Source: Phoronis australis
Lineage: Eukaryota > Phoronida > Phoronidae
DNA: 64,000 nucleotides
Direction: 5' to 3'
NCBI GenBank assembly: GCA_002633005.1
Contig: NMRA01000205.1
Coordinates: 607,273 to 671,272 of the forward strand
The notes beneath the pieces were generated by a model. The model had not been told where the DNA came from. It made no database searches and saw only the letters and a program-made list of their open reading frames with translations. Shown piece after piece: positions 40,949-53,344 of the stretch (its first letter is position 1; each line of letters starts with the position of its first letter). A program made the position numbers and the translations under genes.

Positions 40949-43900
40949 CTAGCTATCGCAACGATCATGATCCTGCAGTGCGTTCACACTCAAGATCTGT
41001 GGCTGACTCGTTAATTTCGTCGGTCTCACCAACTGTGCCCCACCTGGGTGACTTAATCGAGGCTTCTCATTTGGGAAAGGCTTTGACTGAGATGCCTCAG
41101 CAATCCTTGCGTCATTGACGGCAGAGAATGATGGCCCAGGACGCACGGTCGCTGGCTCCTGAGTAGAAGTCTCTATGATTGGCTTAACAGGGTTCTCTGA
41201 TGTAGGAGTACCGCCATCTTTTAATATAATACTCGCTGGAGTTGAAGTCTGAGTTATGATCGTCTCATCACTGGCGCTGTTGTTTGACGCTTGAGATGGA
41301 ATGTCAGTGACAGTTCCACTGTCAGGTATTTGAGCTGCTTTTTCTGGTTCACTGGGCTGGGCTATTTGGCCATCACTGAAGAAGAACAAGGTGATCGTCG
41401 TTAAGGAGACGGAATAACTGTTCATTTACAGGTCTCACAGGACTTACATACATCACAGGTTTTGTGGTCCGTGGTTTTCATTTTGTTCATAAAAATTTTA
41501 AACTACTAGGTATAATGAAAGGTACTTGATTCAAAAATGAAAGAAAACAAGAAAGAGACCTAACTATTGCATCGTGAAGTGTTAGTCTAAGAGTATCTGT
41601 TATTTTAATACAACATTCCTTTATTGACTTCATGATTAATATTGGAAACAAAACAGCATCAAATAAGAAGCTTGCCTAATGAAATGAAAACATCTATGGT
41701 GCAGGTATTCTGGTTTGATAATGAAGAACATTTTGTCCTGGAACAGCTTAATTCAACTATTAAATGCCTATGAATTTCTAAATTTGAGAGCAACATAGCA
41801 TCGCATGCATACTATCCCAAAATTGGATGCAAATAATTTCAACGAATGTTTGGCCACAAGAGAAATATATATAGCATATCACCGACAAAGCTGAAGCAGA
41901 AACAGAGTAATAGTCACCAACAGGGGCCCTGCATTTTGAGAACTAGTTTTCTCCACTGAAAAATGAGCATCAAACTGGTTCTCAAAATCTGGAACTCCTG
42001 TATGGAACTATTGTCCAAACAATTTAGTTTCATCCCCGAAAACCACAGAACCCTTTGTCCATGACGACACAAATAGGACCCCACACCTCACCACACACCT
42101 CGTAAAAGACAGAGCCCTAACTCCGGAGACAGAGGAGTGTCGGTGTAAGCAGAGAAGTCACTTGCATCATTCAGATTGGCTTAAGTACCTAGCGGACACC
42201 AAAAGTATCGCACTTGATTTGTGGTTCATCGAAGCTATAGTAAGACTGTGCTCCGAAAACGTTATGCAGGTTAAAATTTTGTAACTTTAAAGTATCATGT
42301 ATACAGTCGGAAAATGTATGAAATGATGCACTTATAGTGATAGTATGGCGAATACAAAAACATGTACTGTTACTGACATTAGCACCTGCCTGTAGCTCTG
42401 ATGATGCCACAGTCAATCGTTCATAGTGTATAAACGTGTAGACGCTCCACTGTTAAATCCACCCGTTTACTGCAAAGTAAACTTGTCCCGTGAAACTTGA
42501 TCCAGGACCGGAATCAACCGTTCCCACCGACCGACACTCCTTAAAACACTGATGCATCCATTTTGGTATGAAAGACCCTATAGATTGTAGTTCTAGCAAT
42601 TACTTATTTAAAGCCCAGCAACCACGAAAGATAACTACAAGCTCATGCAATGGGATGAAATTGAATTTTGTGAAAAATTGCTGCTATGTGTACCTGACTG
42701 TTAGAGATCCTATTTCAAAGCATAGCTTATAAAAAAGGAAACACATAAATGACTTATCATACCAAATAAAAGTAGCTATGTACTTAGTTTGTCAACCCAA
42801 TTTCATATTCTGGTGTATAACATGGGCAGAAATGTCCAGAACAAAAGTGAATTTTCTTTCATTTGCAGACATTTAGAGACATTGGGACATTGTGTGAAAC
42901 TTCATGGATGAGAGCAACTGGAAACCACAATAAGAGTAACTAGAACCACCCCCCCCCCCATAATGACAGTGCCCAGGATTTCCTTTAACCACTTTTGACA
43001 TGTACTGTACCTGGAACCACTGGATACGGACTGATGAGAGGGGCTGGGTTGATGAGCTTCGTCATTCTGTGAAGTGTTTTGTTTGTTGGCCTCCCGGCTA
43101 CTTCCACTGTTGTCACTGGCAATGTCGTCGTCATACATTCTATACCTGTCGTTACAGACAGTCAGGAACACAGTTCTAAAGAATTACGTTCATCACAGGT
43201 AATAAATGAACTGCCAACTCCAGTTTGTCCCAACACTGTTGATTTTGTATTTTCAACATCGGTATGGATGTGCTTGAGGATAGCATCACAGTTGCGGAAT
43301 TATTCTATTTAATTTTGTTTTATATAACTTGGCTAAAAACTTGGCTAAACAGACTCAACATGCCTTTCATAGTAAATGCCAAGTTGATCAAAACACCTTC
43401 AAAAATGACATTTCCTTTAAACAGTTAAACATTTAGAGAGATTTCAAATATGAATTAAAACCCCCTTTAATCACAAAACATTTAAACAGATTTTCACATA
43501 CCAATTAAAAGGCTTAAGCCTACATCAACATGCATCAAGTGGAAAAGACCCTCAAGTTAAATTCCGCCAGCTAATAATTATCACTCTATAACATGTTCGG
43601 CTACAATAGCAATAGAATCATAGACACCCCAGACTCCTTTACGATAAGACGACAATAATAATCCTTTTATCATTCACGCAATGAGAGCATCTGATTAAAA
43701 TACCTGAATCCAGTTTCATCTTGGTACTCCAAATTTTCATCATCACTGTCCAAGTCAGGGGAGACAAATACAACCTCCAGCTCAATTTCACCTTGCTTTA
43801 AGAAAAACACAAATGGGAAATGTACACGTTGTTGCATCAGCATATAGACGTCCTTAACAACGTTGGTACATTAAAGGTGAAAAAGGACTTAGATTCAGAG

Positions 43901-46900
43901 GAAGAACAACCTGTGTCAATTGAGGTAAACGCTGATTTTCAATTATCATCATCCGGCCGATGAATAGTGTATATTTTCTTTATTTTCAAAGGATTGAAAA
44001 AATATGAATACATGTCTTAGAATGTTTTGCAATTGTTTGCAATCATGCGACCACCATTTTTCAAAGACGAAGCAATTTCTGCTCTGAACATGAATTTTTG
44101 CTCACTAAAACTGTAAGTGACCTATATACTCTGACAAACTCTACTGAAGCAAGCAAGAATGTATCCGATTTTTTATTTAAAAAGTAGAGATAAGAACAAT
44201 GTCTTCAGTTTTGACAGACAATATCCCTATTACATAAATCGAGATAAAAAATGAGAAACTATTGCCTCAGCCTTAGACCTGAAAGAAATTGTGTAAAATT
44301 TCATTCAAATCATCCCGCATACTCAAGAATAATAAAATAATGTCCAAAACTGCCAAATGCATTGAAAATCAAAAGCCTAATAAGATGAGTGATAAAGAAT
44401 TGCAACGAAGCCATGAATAATGGCCAAGAAATATTAATGTGCTTAAACAAACGAATTATTTAGTACACGAATGGTACACTTTTTAAGAAATCCACGAAGA
44501 TTGACAATTAGGAATCCTGTTCTAAAACAGCCATCAATTCTACGTCCAAGTGTGTATTTTGTTCTCCATGTAACATACATCATACACATGACACGTTGTT
44601 GGTAGGCTTTGTCAACGTTAAATGTAATCATGAGAACATTATAATCAACATCGTCGTCTTCGTCATTACAAAAATAAAAGTGGCACCATCAATGGCCAAA
44701 AAATATCCAGTCTGTTTTTTCATGTAAAAGCAGTGCTGGTTGTTTTTCGTGGTCAGCCACGTCAACAGACACCAGTGTCACGTGACCAATACCAACACAG
44801 AGACATGGTTCGTTACCTGGCGTGACAATATGTCCACGGCTTCCGCGTGTTTGGCGTCTCTCAAATCGATGCCATTCGCGAACAAGATGGCGTCACCAAC
44901 GTACAGATTACTACACTTGGCTGCTGGTGTGTCAGCGTGAACCTCAGAGACAAGAATGGGAACTCCGTGTTCCTTTCCACCCTGTATAGAAAATAACCCG
45001 GTGCATTCACTGAGAAGAGGGTGAGACAAATGCCATTGTGACAAAAGTTCTTAGATGAGAGCAGAACATGGTGAGGAAACTGGCACTTTGAGAAATTTTT
45101 CGATACTTCACAGAATCTCTACTTTTGGGATTGGGTGTTGTGAGCTGGGAATTGGCTAGTAGTGAACCTGGTTCATGCTATCCACAGTCACTCTTTTGTT
45201 ACACCTGGCTGTGTCAACTGTGCCCACTGCACTCTGGCTGTGTCCACAGGACTGATGCGTTCTGGCCATTGCAGTGCATCAATTGATGTTATCAGACCTG
45301 GCTTGAGCCTATTTATTCAGTTACATAAACCATGGACCAATGCACTCAAAGACAGGATAGACAAGGTTGTGCAAATAAATAATTCTAAGTACATTTTAGT
45401 CTCTCACTAACATGGGCTGCATGGTTCATCTGTCACCCGACCAGCATATTTTAAGCATTAGATTACCTGTAAGCAATGTAATAAGAACATGAAAAAACGG
45501 AATTCGTTATTTTTAACTCAAACTGAAGAATTTTCATCGTAATTATGCATTTCATTGAATCTATTCATGAAGCTTGTAAGTACAAATTTAACTTTGTAAC
45601 ATTGAGAGTCCATTAGCCGGATAATAGTATTGATTTCCATGCTATTTGTCCAAACACACTCCATTATAACTCAATTAATAGTGCCTAGTGACATTTCAAT
45701 TTCACAGCATTTGTTCCTTCCGCCGTGTTGAAAAACCATAAAATCGTAGAATGGATCTTTTCATACAATATAAATATTCCACAGTATTGAAACAACAGAA
45801 ATAACCATCACCAATGAATCCCTCTATTGTAACAATCATAAAACCACCAAGGAGCATCTTCTAGATAAACTCACTGTGATTGACATTCCTAGGCCCTCTT
45901 CAGCACTTTTGACGATAACAATTTTGCGCACGTCCCCCATACCATGCTTTCTCCTGAGCGTCGCCCAATCCTACAAAAATCACAGTAATGCCAATTAATT
46001 TATGCCACAGTGAACAACATCTGCAAAGATGCACAGAATAAGTTCGTCTTCCCAATTACATTGATTCACTAATTGGAACACCATACTAGACCATGAGTCA
46101 TCTTCATATCACGTGACCTCCCAAAGACATAATCACAACTAAGTAGGCCCACGGTGAATTTAAGGGTCCTGCTGATCAACAGATATAAACTATACCAGAT
46201 TAAGCAAGAATGTGGAAACCAAAAGACACTTTGTAGACCATCTCATTTCATTTTCTTTATTTCTTGCACGGCAGAAGGATTCTCGTTTGTTTACCTCCAC
46301 TTATGATATAATGTATTTTAATAAGTTAAGCACAGCACGATGATTACATAATGGGGTCAAGACAGCACTTTAATGTAGAAGCACAGAACGCATCTTCAGA
46401 AAATTATGTATTCAAAATGATTCACAGATCTGTTTGTGCAGTCTTTCTTTCTCAAATCCCCACTGAGCACAAAACAATGGCCGTCCTCACAGAGGCAAAG
46501 CGTTCATTATTCAGGGTCCTAGTTCTTCAAACATACTGTGGTTCATCCTATCTTGGAAGTTATACTGAGAAGCAGTTTATAAAAATGTCTTGAGGAGCCT
46601 CGACACTAATAACGGCAAGTAATCTTAGTTGCTGTTTTATTTTTAAAATAGTTTTAATGTCATGCTCCAAATCAATCACAATGACATTCCTACAGCCCTA
46701 TTACATACAACCTCGTGCAGGATTTTTGATAAAAATGATCCCGATCACCATCTCAACCTGAACATGAATATCTTTTTTACCAAACTGAGTGGCGTGTGGC
46801 TGACTAATGAGAACTTAACCCTAGAACACGTATGTCAATAAAAGGCCACATCGATGCTCACAGACTTTTTAACTGACTTCTCAACTCGCAAACTTGGATC

Positions 46901-49900
46901 TGCACTGACACAAGACAGCTTACGTATCCACAAATCACCGCTCACAGACTGACATACAGTAAACAAACACGTGGATGAGAAGCGAAGTGTCTGTGCTCCA
47001 TGCCTACAAGAGCTAGTGCAGTGGGAGGCCTGTTTGTTTGTGGATGTCTGTCCATGAGCAATGCGCAATGAGTAAGGCATGTTTAGTGAGTGCCGGCTCA
47101 AGTTTGTGAGTCAATGGACCGAGTTTATAGGTCCATTGAGAAGTGATGAGCTATGTTCACATGCGTGGGAGTCTGTAGCTAGAACAACAAGTGCTCCAGC
47201 ACCACACCAACATATTATCTCCACTTCAATTGTGCACGTACGTGTCCTGGGGGAATGGGCACTCTGTGAAGACTGTTGCGCCCCCTGCAGGCCCTTATGA
47301 CAGTCTTGTGACGATGAAGGTGAATCTCTGCCTCCAGCTGATTCCACAGCTTGTCATGCTCACTTCCTCTCATATCGCGGCCAAGTAGTTGTATNAAATC
47401 ATCACTCACAGACTGACATACAGTAAACAAACACGTGGAAGCGAAGTGTGTGTGCTCCATGCCTACAAGAGCTAGTGCAGTGTGAGGCCTGTTTGTTTGT
47501 GTTTGTCTGTCCATGAGCAATACTCAATGAGTAAGGCATGTTTAGTGAGTGCCGGCTCAAGTTTGTGAGTCAATGGACCGAGTTTATAGGTCCATTGAGA
47601 AGTGATGAGCTATGTTCACATGCGTGGGAGTCTGTAGCTAGAACAACAAGTGCTCCAGCACCACACCAACATATTATCTCCACTTCAATTGTGCACGTAC
47701 GTGTCCTGGGGGAATGGGCACTCTGTGAAGACTGTTGCGCCCTCTGCAGGCCCTTATGACAGTCTTGTGACGATGAAGGTGAATCTCTGCCTCCAGCTGA
47801 TTCCACAGCTTGTCATGCTCACTTCCTCTCATATCGCGGCCAAGTAGTTGTATCTGCTGAATTCTACTCAGACAAAGAAAATGGTCACAGTCCACATTTT
47901 TTTCACAAATGACACATCAACCAAATGAATGCAAACATTTTATGAACAGAAACATTAGAAGAGGCCTGGTCTGTGCTGCCCGCCCGTCCACCACCAACAT
48001 TGTAACACATGGCACAGCTGTTTGTATACACCAACTGAACATAAGCGGGTTGACTCCAAACAAATTTCAAGTCAAAGCGGTTCATTGTTTACATGAATAC
48101 CAAAACGGATTGTAAGTTGGGTTAGAGATGACACACTTGGAGTGTTTGACATGAGAATTTTAATACAGCGACACTCTCAAAAAATAATTCTACAGGATAT
48201 GCATTTTTCAAAAGCTGCAATAACCTCAAGCCTTCTGTTCAGTTACCATTATAAAACTTTATCATCTTGTTCAGTCAATACTAGGATTCAAAATGATTTC
48301 TAAGCTTCCAAAAGACTGTTTCAAACTAGACTCATTAACTAGCTAGTCACGGTCGGCTAGTTTCAGCTACCAAATCAGTATCACTGTCAAGGTGATTTAT
48401 AAGCTGTTTCATTTGAAAAATGTTCTTCCTGGAGTTGAAATTAAACCAGAAATGTTAGTACTGTCTTTGTGCCTACCTGCCAGCCAACTCCTTGTCCAGG
48501 TACTTAGCCGCCAGCCGCGCCCCATACACTTCACCTTGAAGGGCCAAAACATAGTGCTTCAATTCATCACTATCACGTCGCAGATGAGAGATCTCCGATT
48601 CTAGCTTGGCTATTTCCATGGCACTCTGTTGTCTCTGCTCAAGCTCTTCTTGCTTCAAAAAACAGTCACATAGAATTTTAAATCTAAAACATCAAGAACA
48701 ACCCGTAAACAACGGGTGCGCACTGTAAATGCCTGTGTGATAACGTGTGCGTACAGAAAGTATTTTGTTCCAATGTGCAGATAGGAAATGCATCCTTGTA
48801 AACAAGCCATCATAAAATTGTTTAGTTCTACAATGTCAGTTTTAACATACTTCTTTGTGATATCTATGAGCTTTAACATTGTAGGACACTCCGTGTTTGT
48901 ATGTAAAGGGCTTAGTGTTAAGATCAGTCATCCTTACAATAGACAAGCTGTTTACAGTAACAGGTTATAGGTTAAAAACAACATTTTCTCCTTTGCAAAA
49001 CACTTAAAGTAACACAAGTTAAGAGGCCTTTCGTAATTTCCTTTTTTTAATTCATGACCTGAGAATTAGATCTGTGCTTCAACGTGTAACTCACTGACCA
49101 ACGTTTTCATGATGCCATCTGAGTCAACATGTTGTTCTGTGTGCAGTTGGCACTGCAGCGCATGAACTTGTAACAGCATGGTATGAAGTTCCTTTTCTAG
49201 CACAGCTTTATTTGCCCTTTGTTCTATGACCTCTGACCTGAGGTCAACAAGTTGAGCCTGCAAATAACAGAAAAATGCGAAATGATACACTCAACACATA
49301 AAACATGTATGTAATTATTTTTCTGTTTAATCAAAACAATGAAAGCAATTATAGTAATATATGACAAATATGCATAATTAAACTTTCAACAAGATGCTAA
49401 AGAGATATTATTTTCAAGGAAAGCAATATAATCAACGATCTTAATGGAGGACAAACCCTAACTTAACTTCGGCTCTCAAAACAATATGAGAAAGAAGAAA
49501 AGAATGAAATTGTGGTGATGTCAGAATTATTCAACACGGGGACTAAATATGAAATTGTCGGTGACCAGGGAAGGAAGCCCGAGTGGCACCCTAGAAATCA
49601 AGATACTCCAATGATATGACCACTCAAAAACTATTGATTATGGGAACATTTGCTCAAGATGGGAAAAGTTTGACATCAATGGCCTCCTTAGGTGTCCCTC
49701 TATGCTCGAAATGTATCCATGGCAACATGGCTTTGATGGTGTAGTCACTGTGAATCATAATATGCCAAAAAGATTCTGGCACATGGCAGCCCTCTGAGAT
49801 GACTACTGTCTGTGCCAGTGCGATGCTTTCTCAATGGAAGCGGTAATACTACAATGCCAATGATGTCATTGCCATTCTCTATCAACATCACTGTGTTGTA

Positions 49901-51017
49901 ATCGTCAACATCATTCGTCCTCGACATTCATGCGGCGTCTTGTAATTTGCCAGTTTAATGATTCCCTAGATGTTTGTTTTATTTATCCTGCCCGTGGGAG
50001 GCTGCAGGCAGTCTTTCAGCTTGCAATATGACCATCAGGGATACTCACATAGAATGTGTTTTATTGAAGCTCGTGCAGTTGTGTTTGAACTGCATGGTGA
50101 GTAGTTCAAAAGCCTAGCTAGTGAACCTGTAGGAATGCAACAACTGTATGCCCAAGTAGTCTCCAATACATTACCAAAGGTAAGAAAATATGTGATGGAC
50201 AGTCAGGCCAATAAATTGTTAGACAATGTCCATCACGCTGCACCCGTCAAGTGGCATGACATGTATCCCCTAGCGTGTGCAGTGTGAAAATGGTGAGTTA
50301 CCGATTTTGGGAACTGAACGAGGGACTGCTCGAAGAAAACGTTTGATAACAGGAGTATTTGTTTGAGTTGGAAGGAATTAAAAACATCAACGACCTCCTA
50401 AGGTGTCCTTCTATGCGCGAAAGGTATTTATAATAACATGACCTTGATGTTTTAGTCAGTGCGAGGCATAATTAACTGAAATGCTTCTGGCGTATGAAAC
50501 ACCTATAGGAGCTCCATCGCCTCTGCTGGCTGCATCATCAGAGACGAATGTCATTGTCTAATAAATTGTACGATTAGCAGGCCGTCAAGCGTCAGCCAAC
50601 TGAAGTTGATAATTATACAATGGTCAATGCTATCAGAATAGTGAGATACAAACATGGCCATGGGTCCCTGATTTAAGAATCAGTTCCTTAACAAAAGGCG
50701 TTATTTAGTGGTAGTAACTGGTTTCCAAATCAATTTCAAACCAGGAATCCACATATCGACTATTACCATGATGGTTTGAAACCTAACAAACGGTAACAAA
50801 CCTCTAACTTTGCATTCGATTGAAAAATCGTCTGTGATTTATGACACAGTTGTGCAAAAGCAGCACTTAACGCTGTCATCTTCTGACGTCCTTCGAACGT
50901 AAGCTCAGACTGCTCAACATCTATTTCTCCTAAAAGTAGATCCAAATCTACAAAGGCTTTGTCGAATTCTTTTTCCAGAATTTCTAACCAACGAAATGAC
51001 AGAGTGGCCGCTGCCAT
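40949..51017 (-). CDS. GOPC: Golgi-associated PDZ and coiled-coil motif-containing protein
   Basis: GOPC (PIST/CAL) is a peripheral Golgi protein that sorts membrane cargo through a coiled coil and one PDZ domain. The nine coding exons, all with consistent phase, are 50802-51017, 49095-49257, 48477-48648, 47701-47863, 45875-45970, 44817-44981, 43704-43795, 43011-43145 and 40949-41375, giving about 542 residues. Conserved blocks in order: [80 protein letters not shown] (coiled coil); [20 protein letters not shown]; then a PDZ (about residues 251-335) with [38 protein letters not shown] and [20 protein letters not shown]; and [20 protein letters not shown]. The start at 51017 ([10 protein letters not shown]) matches the family; an in-frame ATG 11 codons upstream is possible. 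The last ~185 residues (Ser/Pro/Thr/Gln-rich) are longer than in vertebrates. The fourth exon is partly duplicated in the assembly. Confidence 0.95.
46933..47855. repeat. 460-bp near-identical tandem copy across GOPC exon 4, joined at an N
   Basis: 46933-47394 and 47396-47855 are near-identical, with N at 47395. Copy 2 carries the complete GOPC exon 4 (47701-47863), including its acceptor. Copy 1 is cut at the N inside the exon. Differences are small (CATGGATGAGAAGCG-type indel, CCCCCTG versus CCCTCTG). The pattern matches the scar at 38709: two haplotypes laid end to end. Confidence 0.85.
47242..47394 (-). pseudogene. GOPC: Truncated duplicate of GOPC exon 4
   Basis: It encodes the same residues as the complete exon ([20 protein letters not shown] through RVPIPPGH) with a donor GTACGTG, but its 5' end is lost at the N (47395), so it has no acceptor. 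Including it would duplicate about 50 residues and shift the frame. It is best treated as an assembly duplicate, not a real exon. Confidence 0.8.
49615..49835. mobile_element. Diverged arm of the 9-bp-TSD foldback family in GOPC intron 1
   Basis: Reads GATTATGGGAACATTTGCTC, then AAAGTTTGACATCAATGGCC, TCCTTAGGTGTCCCTCTATG, AACATGGCTTTGATGGTGTA: the same order as the inner arm of the elements at 29030 and 50290, with many substitutions. No termini or target duplication are visible. Confidence 0.6.
50211..50569. mobile_element. 9-bp-TSD family element in GOPC intron 1 (copy 4)
   Basis: The element 50220-50560 begins TAGACAATGTCCATCACGCT and ends GACGAATGTCATTGTCTA, a diverged version of the family termini. 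The 9-bp sequence ATAAATTGT is repeated at 50211-50219 and 50561-50569. The interior (ATTTTGGGAACTGAACGAGG, CGACCTCCTAAGGTGTCC, GCGAGGCATAATTAACTGAA) is one arm of the foldback seen in the element at 28361. It is inserted between GOPC coding exons 1 and 2. Confidence 0.88.
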
Positions 51018-51025
51018 TTTACAAA

Positions 51026-53046
51026 GTCCACTAGATGTCTCTTTCAACACTCAACCACACGCCACCTAACGACAGGATTGTCTACTCAGTGCCCGCGCAT
51101 TGCCTAGGTTTTTCCCATTTTATTTTTACATGAATTACGAGGACCGGCAGGTTCAAACTGGATGTAACAAGTTTTTTTCTCCACAAAACCACTGGGTTTC
51201 CTGAAAAGTGCGTGTCTTGAATTTCTCTGCATTACTGTGGTTGTAGTTTGTTGTCTGTAAGTTTTTAGCACCTGTAACTCACTATCTCAGTGAATCGCTT
51301 GGCCTGCCGTCCTGCTGACTTGTCCAGACTAGTTTCATTGTGGGCGTGTCGCTGTAAGGCATATATTCATGTTTGCATACTGTTCAGTTACGTGCTTTTC
51401 TGCCTCCTTGCAAATTCATTTTCCTTACAGTTAATCTTGGGTTGTGTTCAGTGGGCACTATAATTTAACAAGTGAAAGCTATTAGACTGAGGGTCAGTGT
51501 CAAGTGCCGTGTATAGTTATTTGCTATGCAGATGTACGTGGTACTGCTTAGTGTGTAGTGCAGGGATTGCATGTACTTGAACTGTGGGCTCTTGCATTTG
51601 CACAAGATTCTTGAGTCTACAAAACACAGGCCTGTATTTTTGCTATACTTAATTGTCCAGAAATGGCGAGAACCAATTGAAGGTACCATAGCCCTACTCG
51701 TCTGCTCGCCTGCTTGTGGCAGATCATCCCGTTTTTTTTAAGCTTTGTCCTTCTGCGATATGTCTTGCTTTTTGAAACACATGATACAATTGACATATTA
51801 ATGTGTGCTTTTCCTCATGATTTAACTTTATTTGCAGCTTTGTTATGTTCCCTTCAGAGGGCATGACGGACAAAAATGACACTTTTGCATGTTCTTGTGC
51901 GATCTTGCTTCTCTCACAAGAAATTTTCTTTCTGGAACACTCCTCATTTGCCACTGTCTTGTAATAATGGCTTTATCCAGCAAGTGCATGTCATCAGAAA
52001 TGTTCTAGCTAGTCCACTAGATGTCTCTTTCAACACTAAGTAGTTTGGGCCGTGAGCCGAACCTATAGGATTTTCCCACTCTATTTTTAGTCGTTGAACA
52101 ATGACTTCGGAAGACTGGCGGGTTTAAACTGGATGCAACAAGCTTGTTCTCAACAAAACGGTTGGCCTCTTTGAAAAGCGCGTTGTCTTGAATTTGGCTG
52201 CATTACTGTTGTACTTAAGTTGTCTGTAAGTTTTAGCATACCAGAAACTCGCTATCTCGCTGATCACTCCGCCAACCTGCTGACACTGACAGGTCAGACT
52301 GTAGGTTTCATTGTGGGCATGTCTCTATGCGGCATACCACCAAGGTTGTCAGTGTCATGTTTGTATAGTTGTTCAATTACAGGCATTTTGTCTCTGTAGA
52401 AGTTGATTTTTTTCCTTTCAGTTAATCCTGGGTTGTAGACACAAGAATTTGGCTAGTGAAAGGTATTAGCTATTAGAGGGTACTATAGAGTGTGCAGTTA
52501 TTTGCCACTCAGACATACATAATTCTAATGTGTAGGGCAGTGATCGCATGTACTTGGCCCATGAGTTGCTTGTCTCTGTGATCGCATGTACTTGGCCCAT
52601 GAGATGCTTGTCTCTGTGATTGCATGTACTTGGCCCATGAGATGCTTGTCTCTGCGAAACACAGGCCTATATTTTGCCAAGTTAAATGACAAGAACCAGG
52701 GTACCATACTTGTCAACTGTCCCACTAATGGCGATCCATCTCACGTTTTGAATCTTTGTCCTGCCACAATGTGTCTTGCTTTTTGAAGCATGTGGTGTTA
52801 CTGACGTATTTGTATGTTTTAATTTTCTTGTGCCTTTCCTCACGATTTACTTTTAGTTGCAACCCTGTTTGACACAGTTTTTATGTCCCCTTCAGAGGTC
52901 GTATAACCAAAATGTCACCTTTGCGTGGTCTTGTGTGATCTTGCTTGCCTCACAAGAAACTTTCTTTCTGGAACACTCCTCGTTTGCCAGTGTCGTGTAA
53001 TAATGGCTTTATCCAGCGAGTACTTGTCATCAGAAACGTTCTAGCT
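51026..53046. repeat. Tandem duplication of the GOPC 5' end and shared promoter region
   Basis: Copy 1 (51026-52010) and copy 2 (52011-about 53046) both start AGTCCACTAGATGTCTCTTT and end ATGGCTTTATCCAGC(A/G)AGT ... ATGTTCTAGCT / ACGTTCTAGCT. Shared internal blocks include TGTCTTGAATTT, GCTGCATTACTGT or its variant, GTTTCATTGTGGGC and TTCTTTCTGGAACACTCCTC. Divergence is perhaps 15-25 percent, so it is a true old duplication. The unit begins within the GOPC 5' leader, so the GOPC leader and promoter and the space shared with the divergent gene at 53345 exist twice. Confidence 0.8.
52541..52654. repeat. 38-bp tandem repeat, three units
   Basis: Three 38-bp units (52541-52578, 52579-52616, 52617-52654) of TGATCGCATGTACTTGGCCC, then ATGAG(T/A)TGCTTGTCTCTG. 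The corresponding place in copy 1 of the surrounding duplication (about 51560) has only a single related unit, so the expansion came after the duplication. Confidence 0.85.
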
Positions 53047-53344
53047 GCTTTTTTCGTTTTGTGTTGTTAAACTGCAAGTTGTGATCACCACACTAGCTAA
53101 GATATTTGAAGTCCAGTGGCTATAGCTTAATTAGGTCGTCCTAGGCTAGGAGACCTCATCCATCTCATGCAGTGGATAGTTGGATCAGAAGAGGACAATT
53201 ATCCTGGAATATCTGGTCTTTGCTGCACAACAGATTTTTACTTTGAGCATACGGGTTATTCTTGTTTAATCTCTCTTGCTGGCATAGATCTCTGCATGCA
53301 TTTCTTGACTATTTGACCTATTTTGTGTTTCTTTGCAGGTAAAT

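Noticed and set aside
51724-51954. Basic minus-strand ORF upstream of GOPC
   Set aside because: The matching segment in the second copy of the promoter duplication (about 52770-53000) does not keep the frame, so there is no sign of coding constraint.
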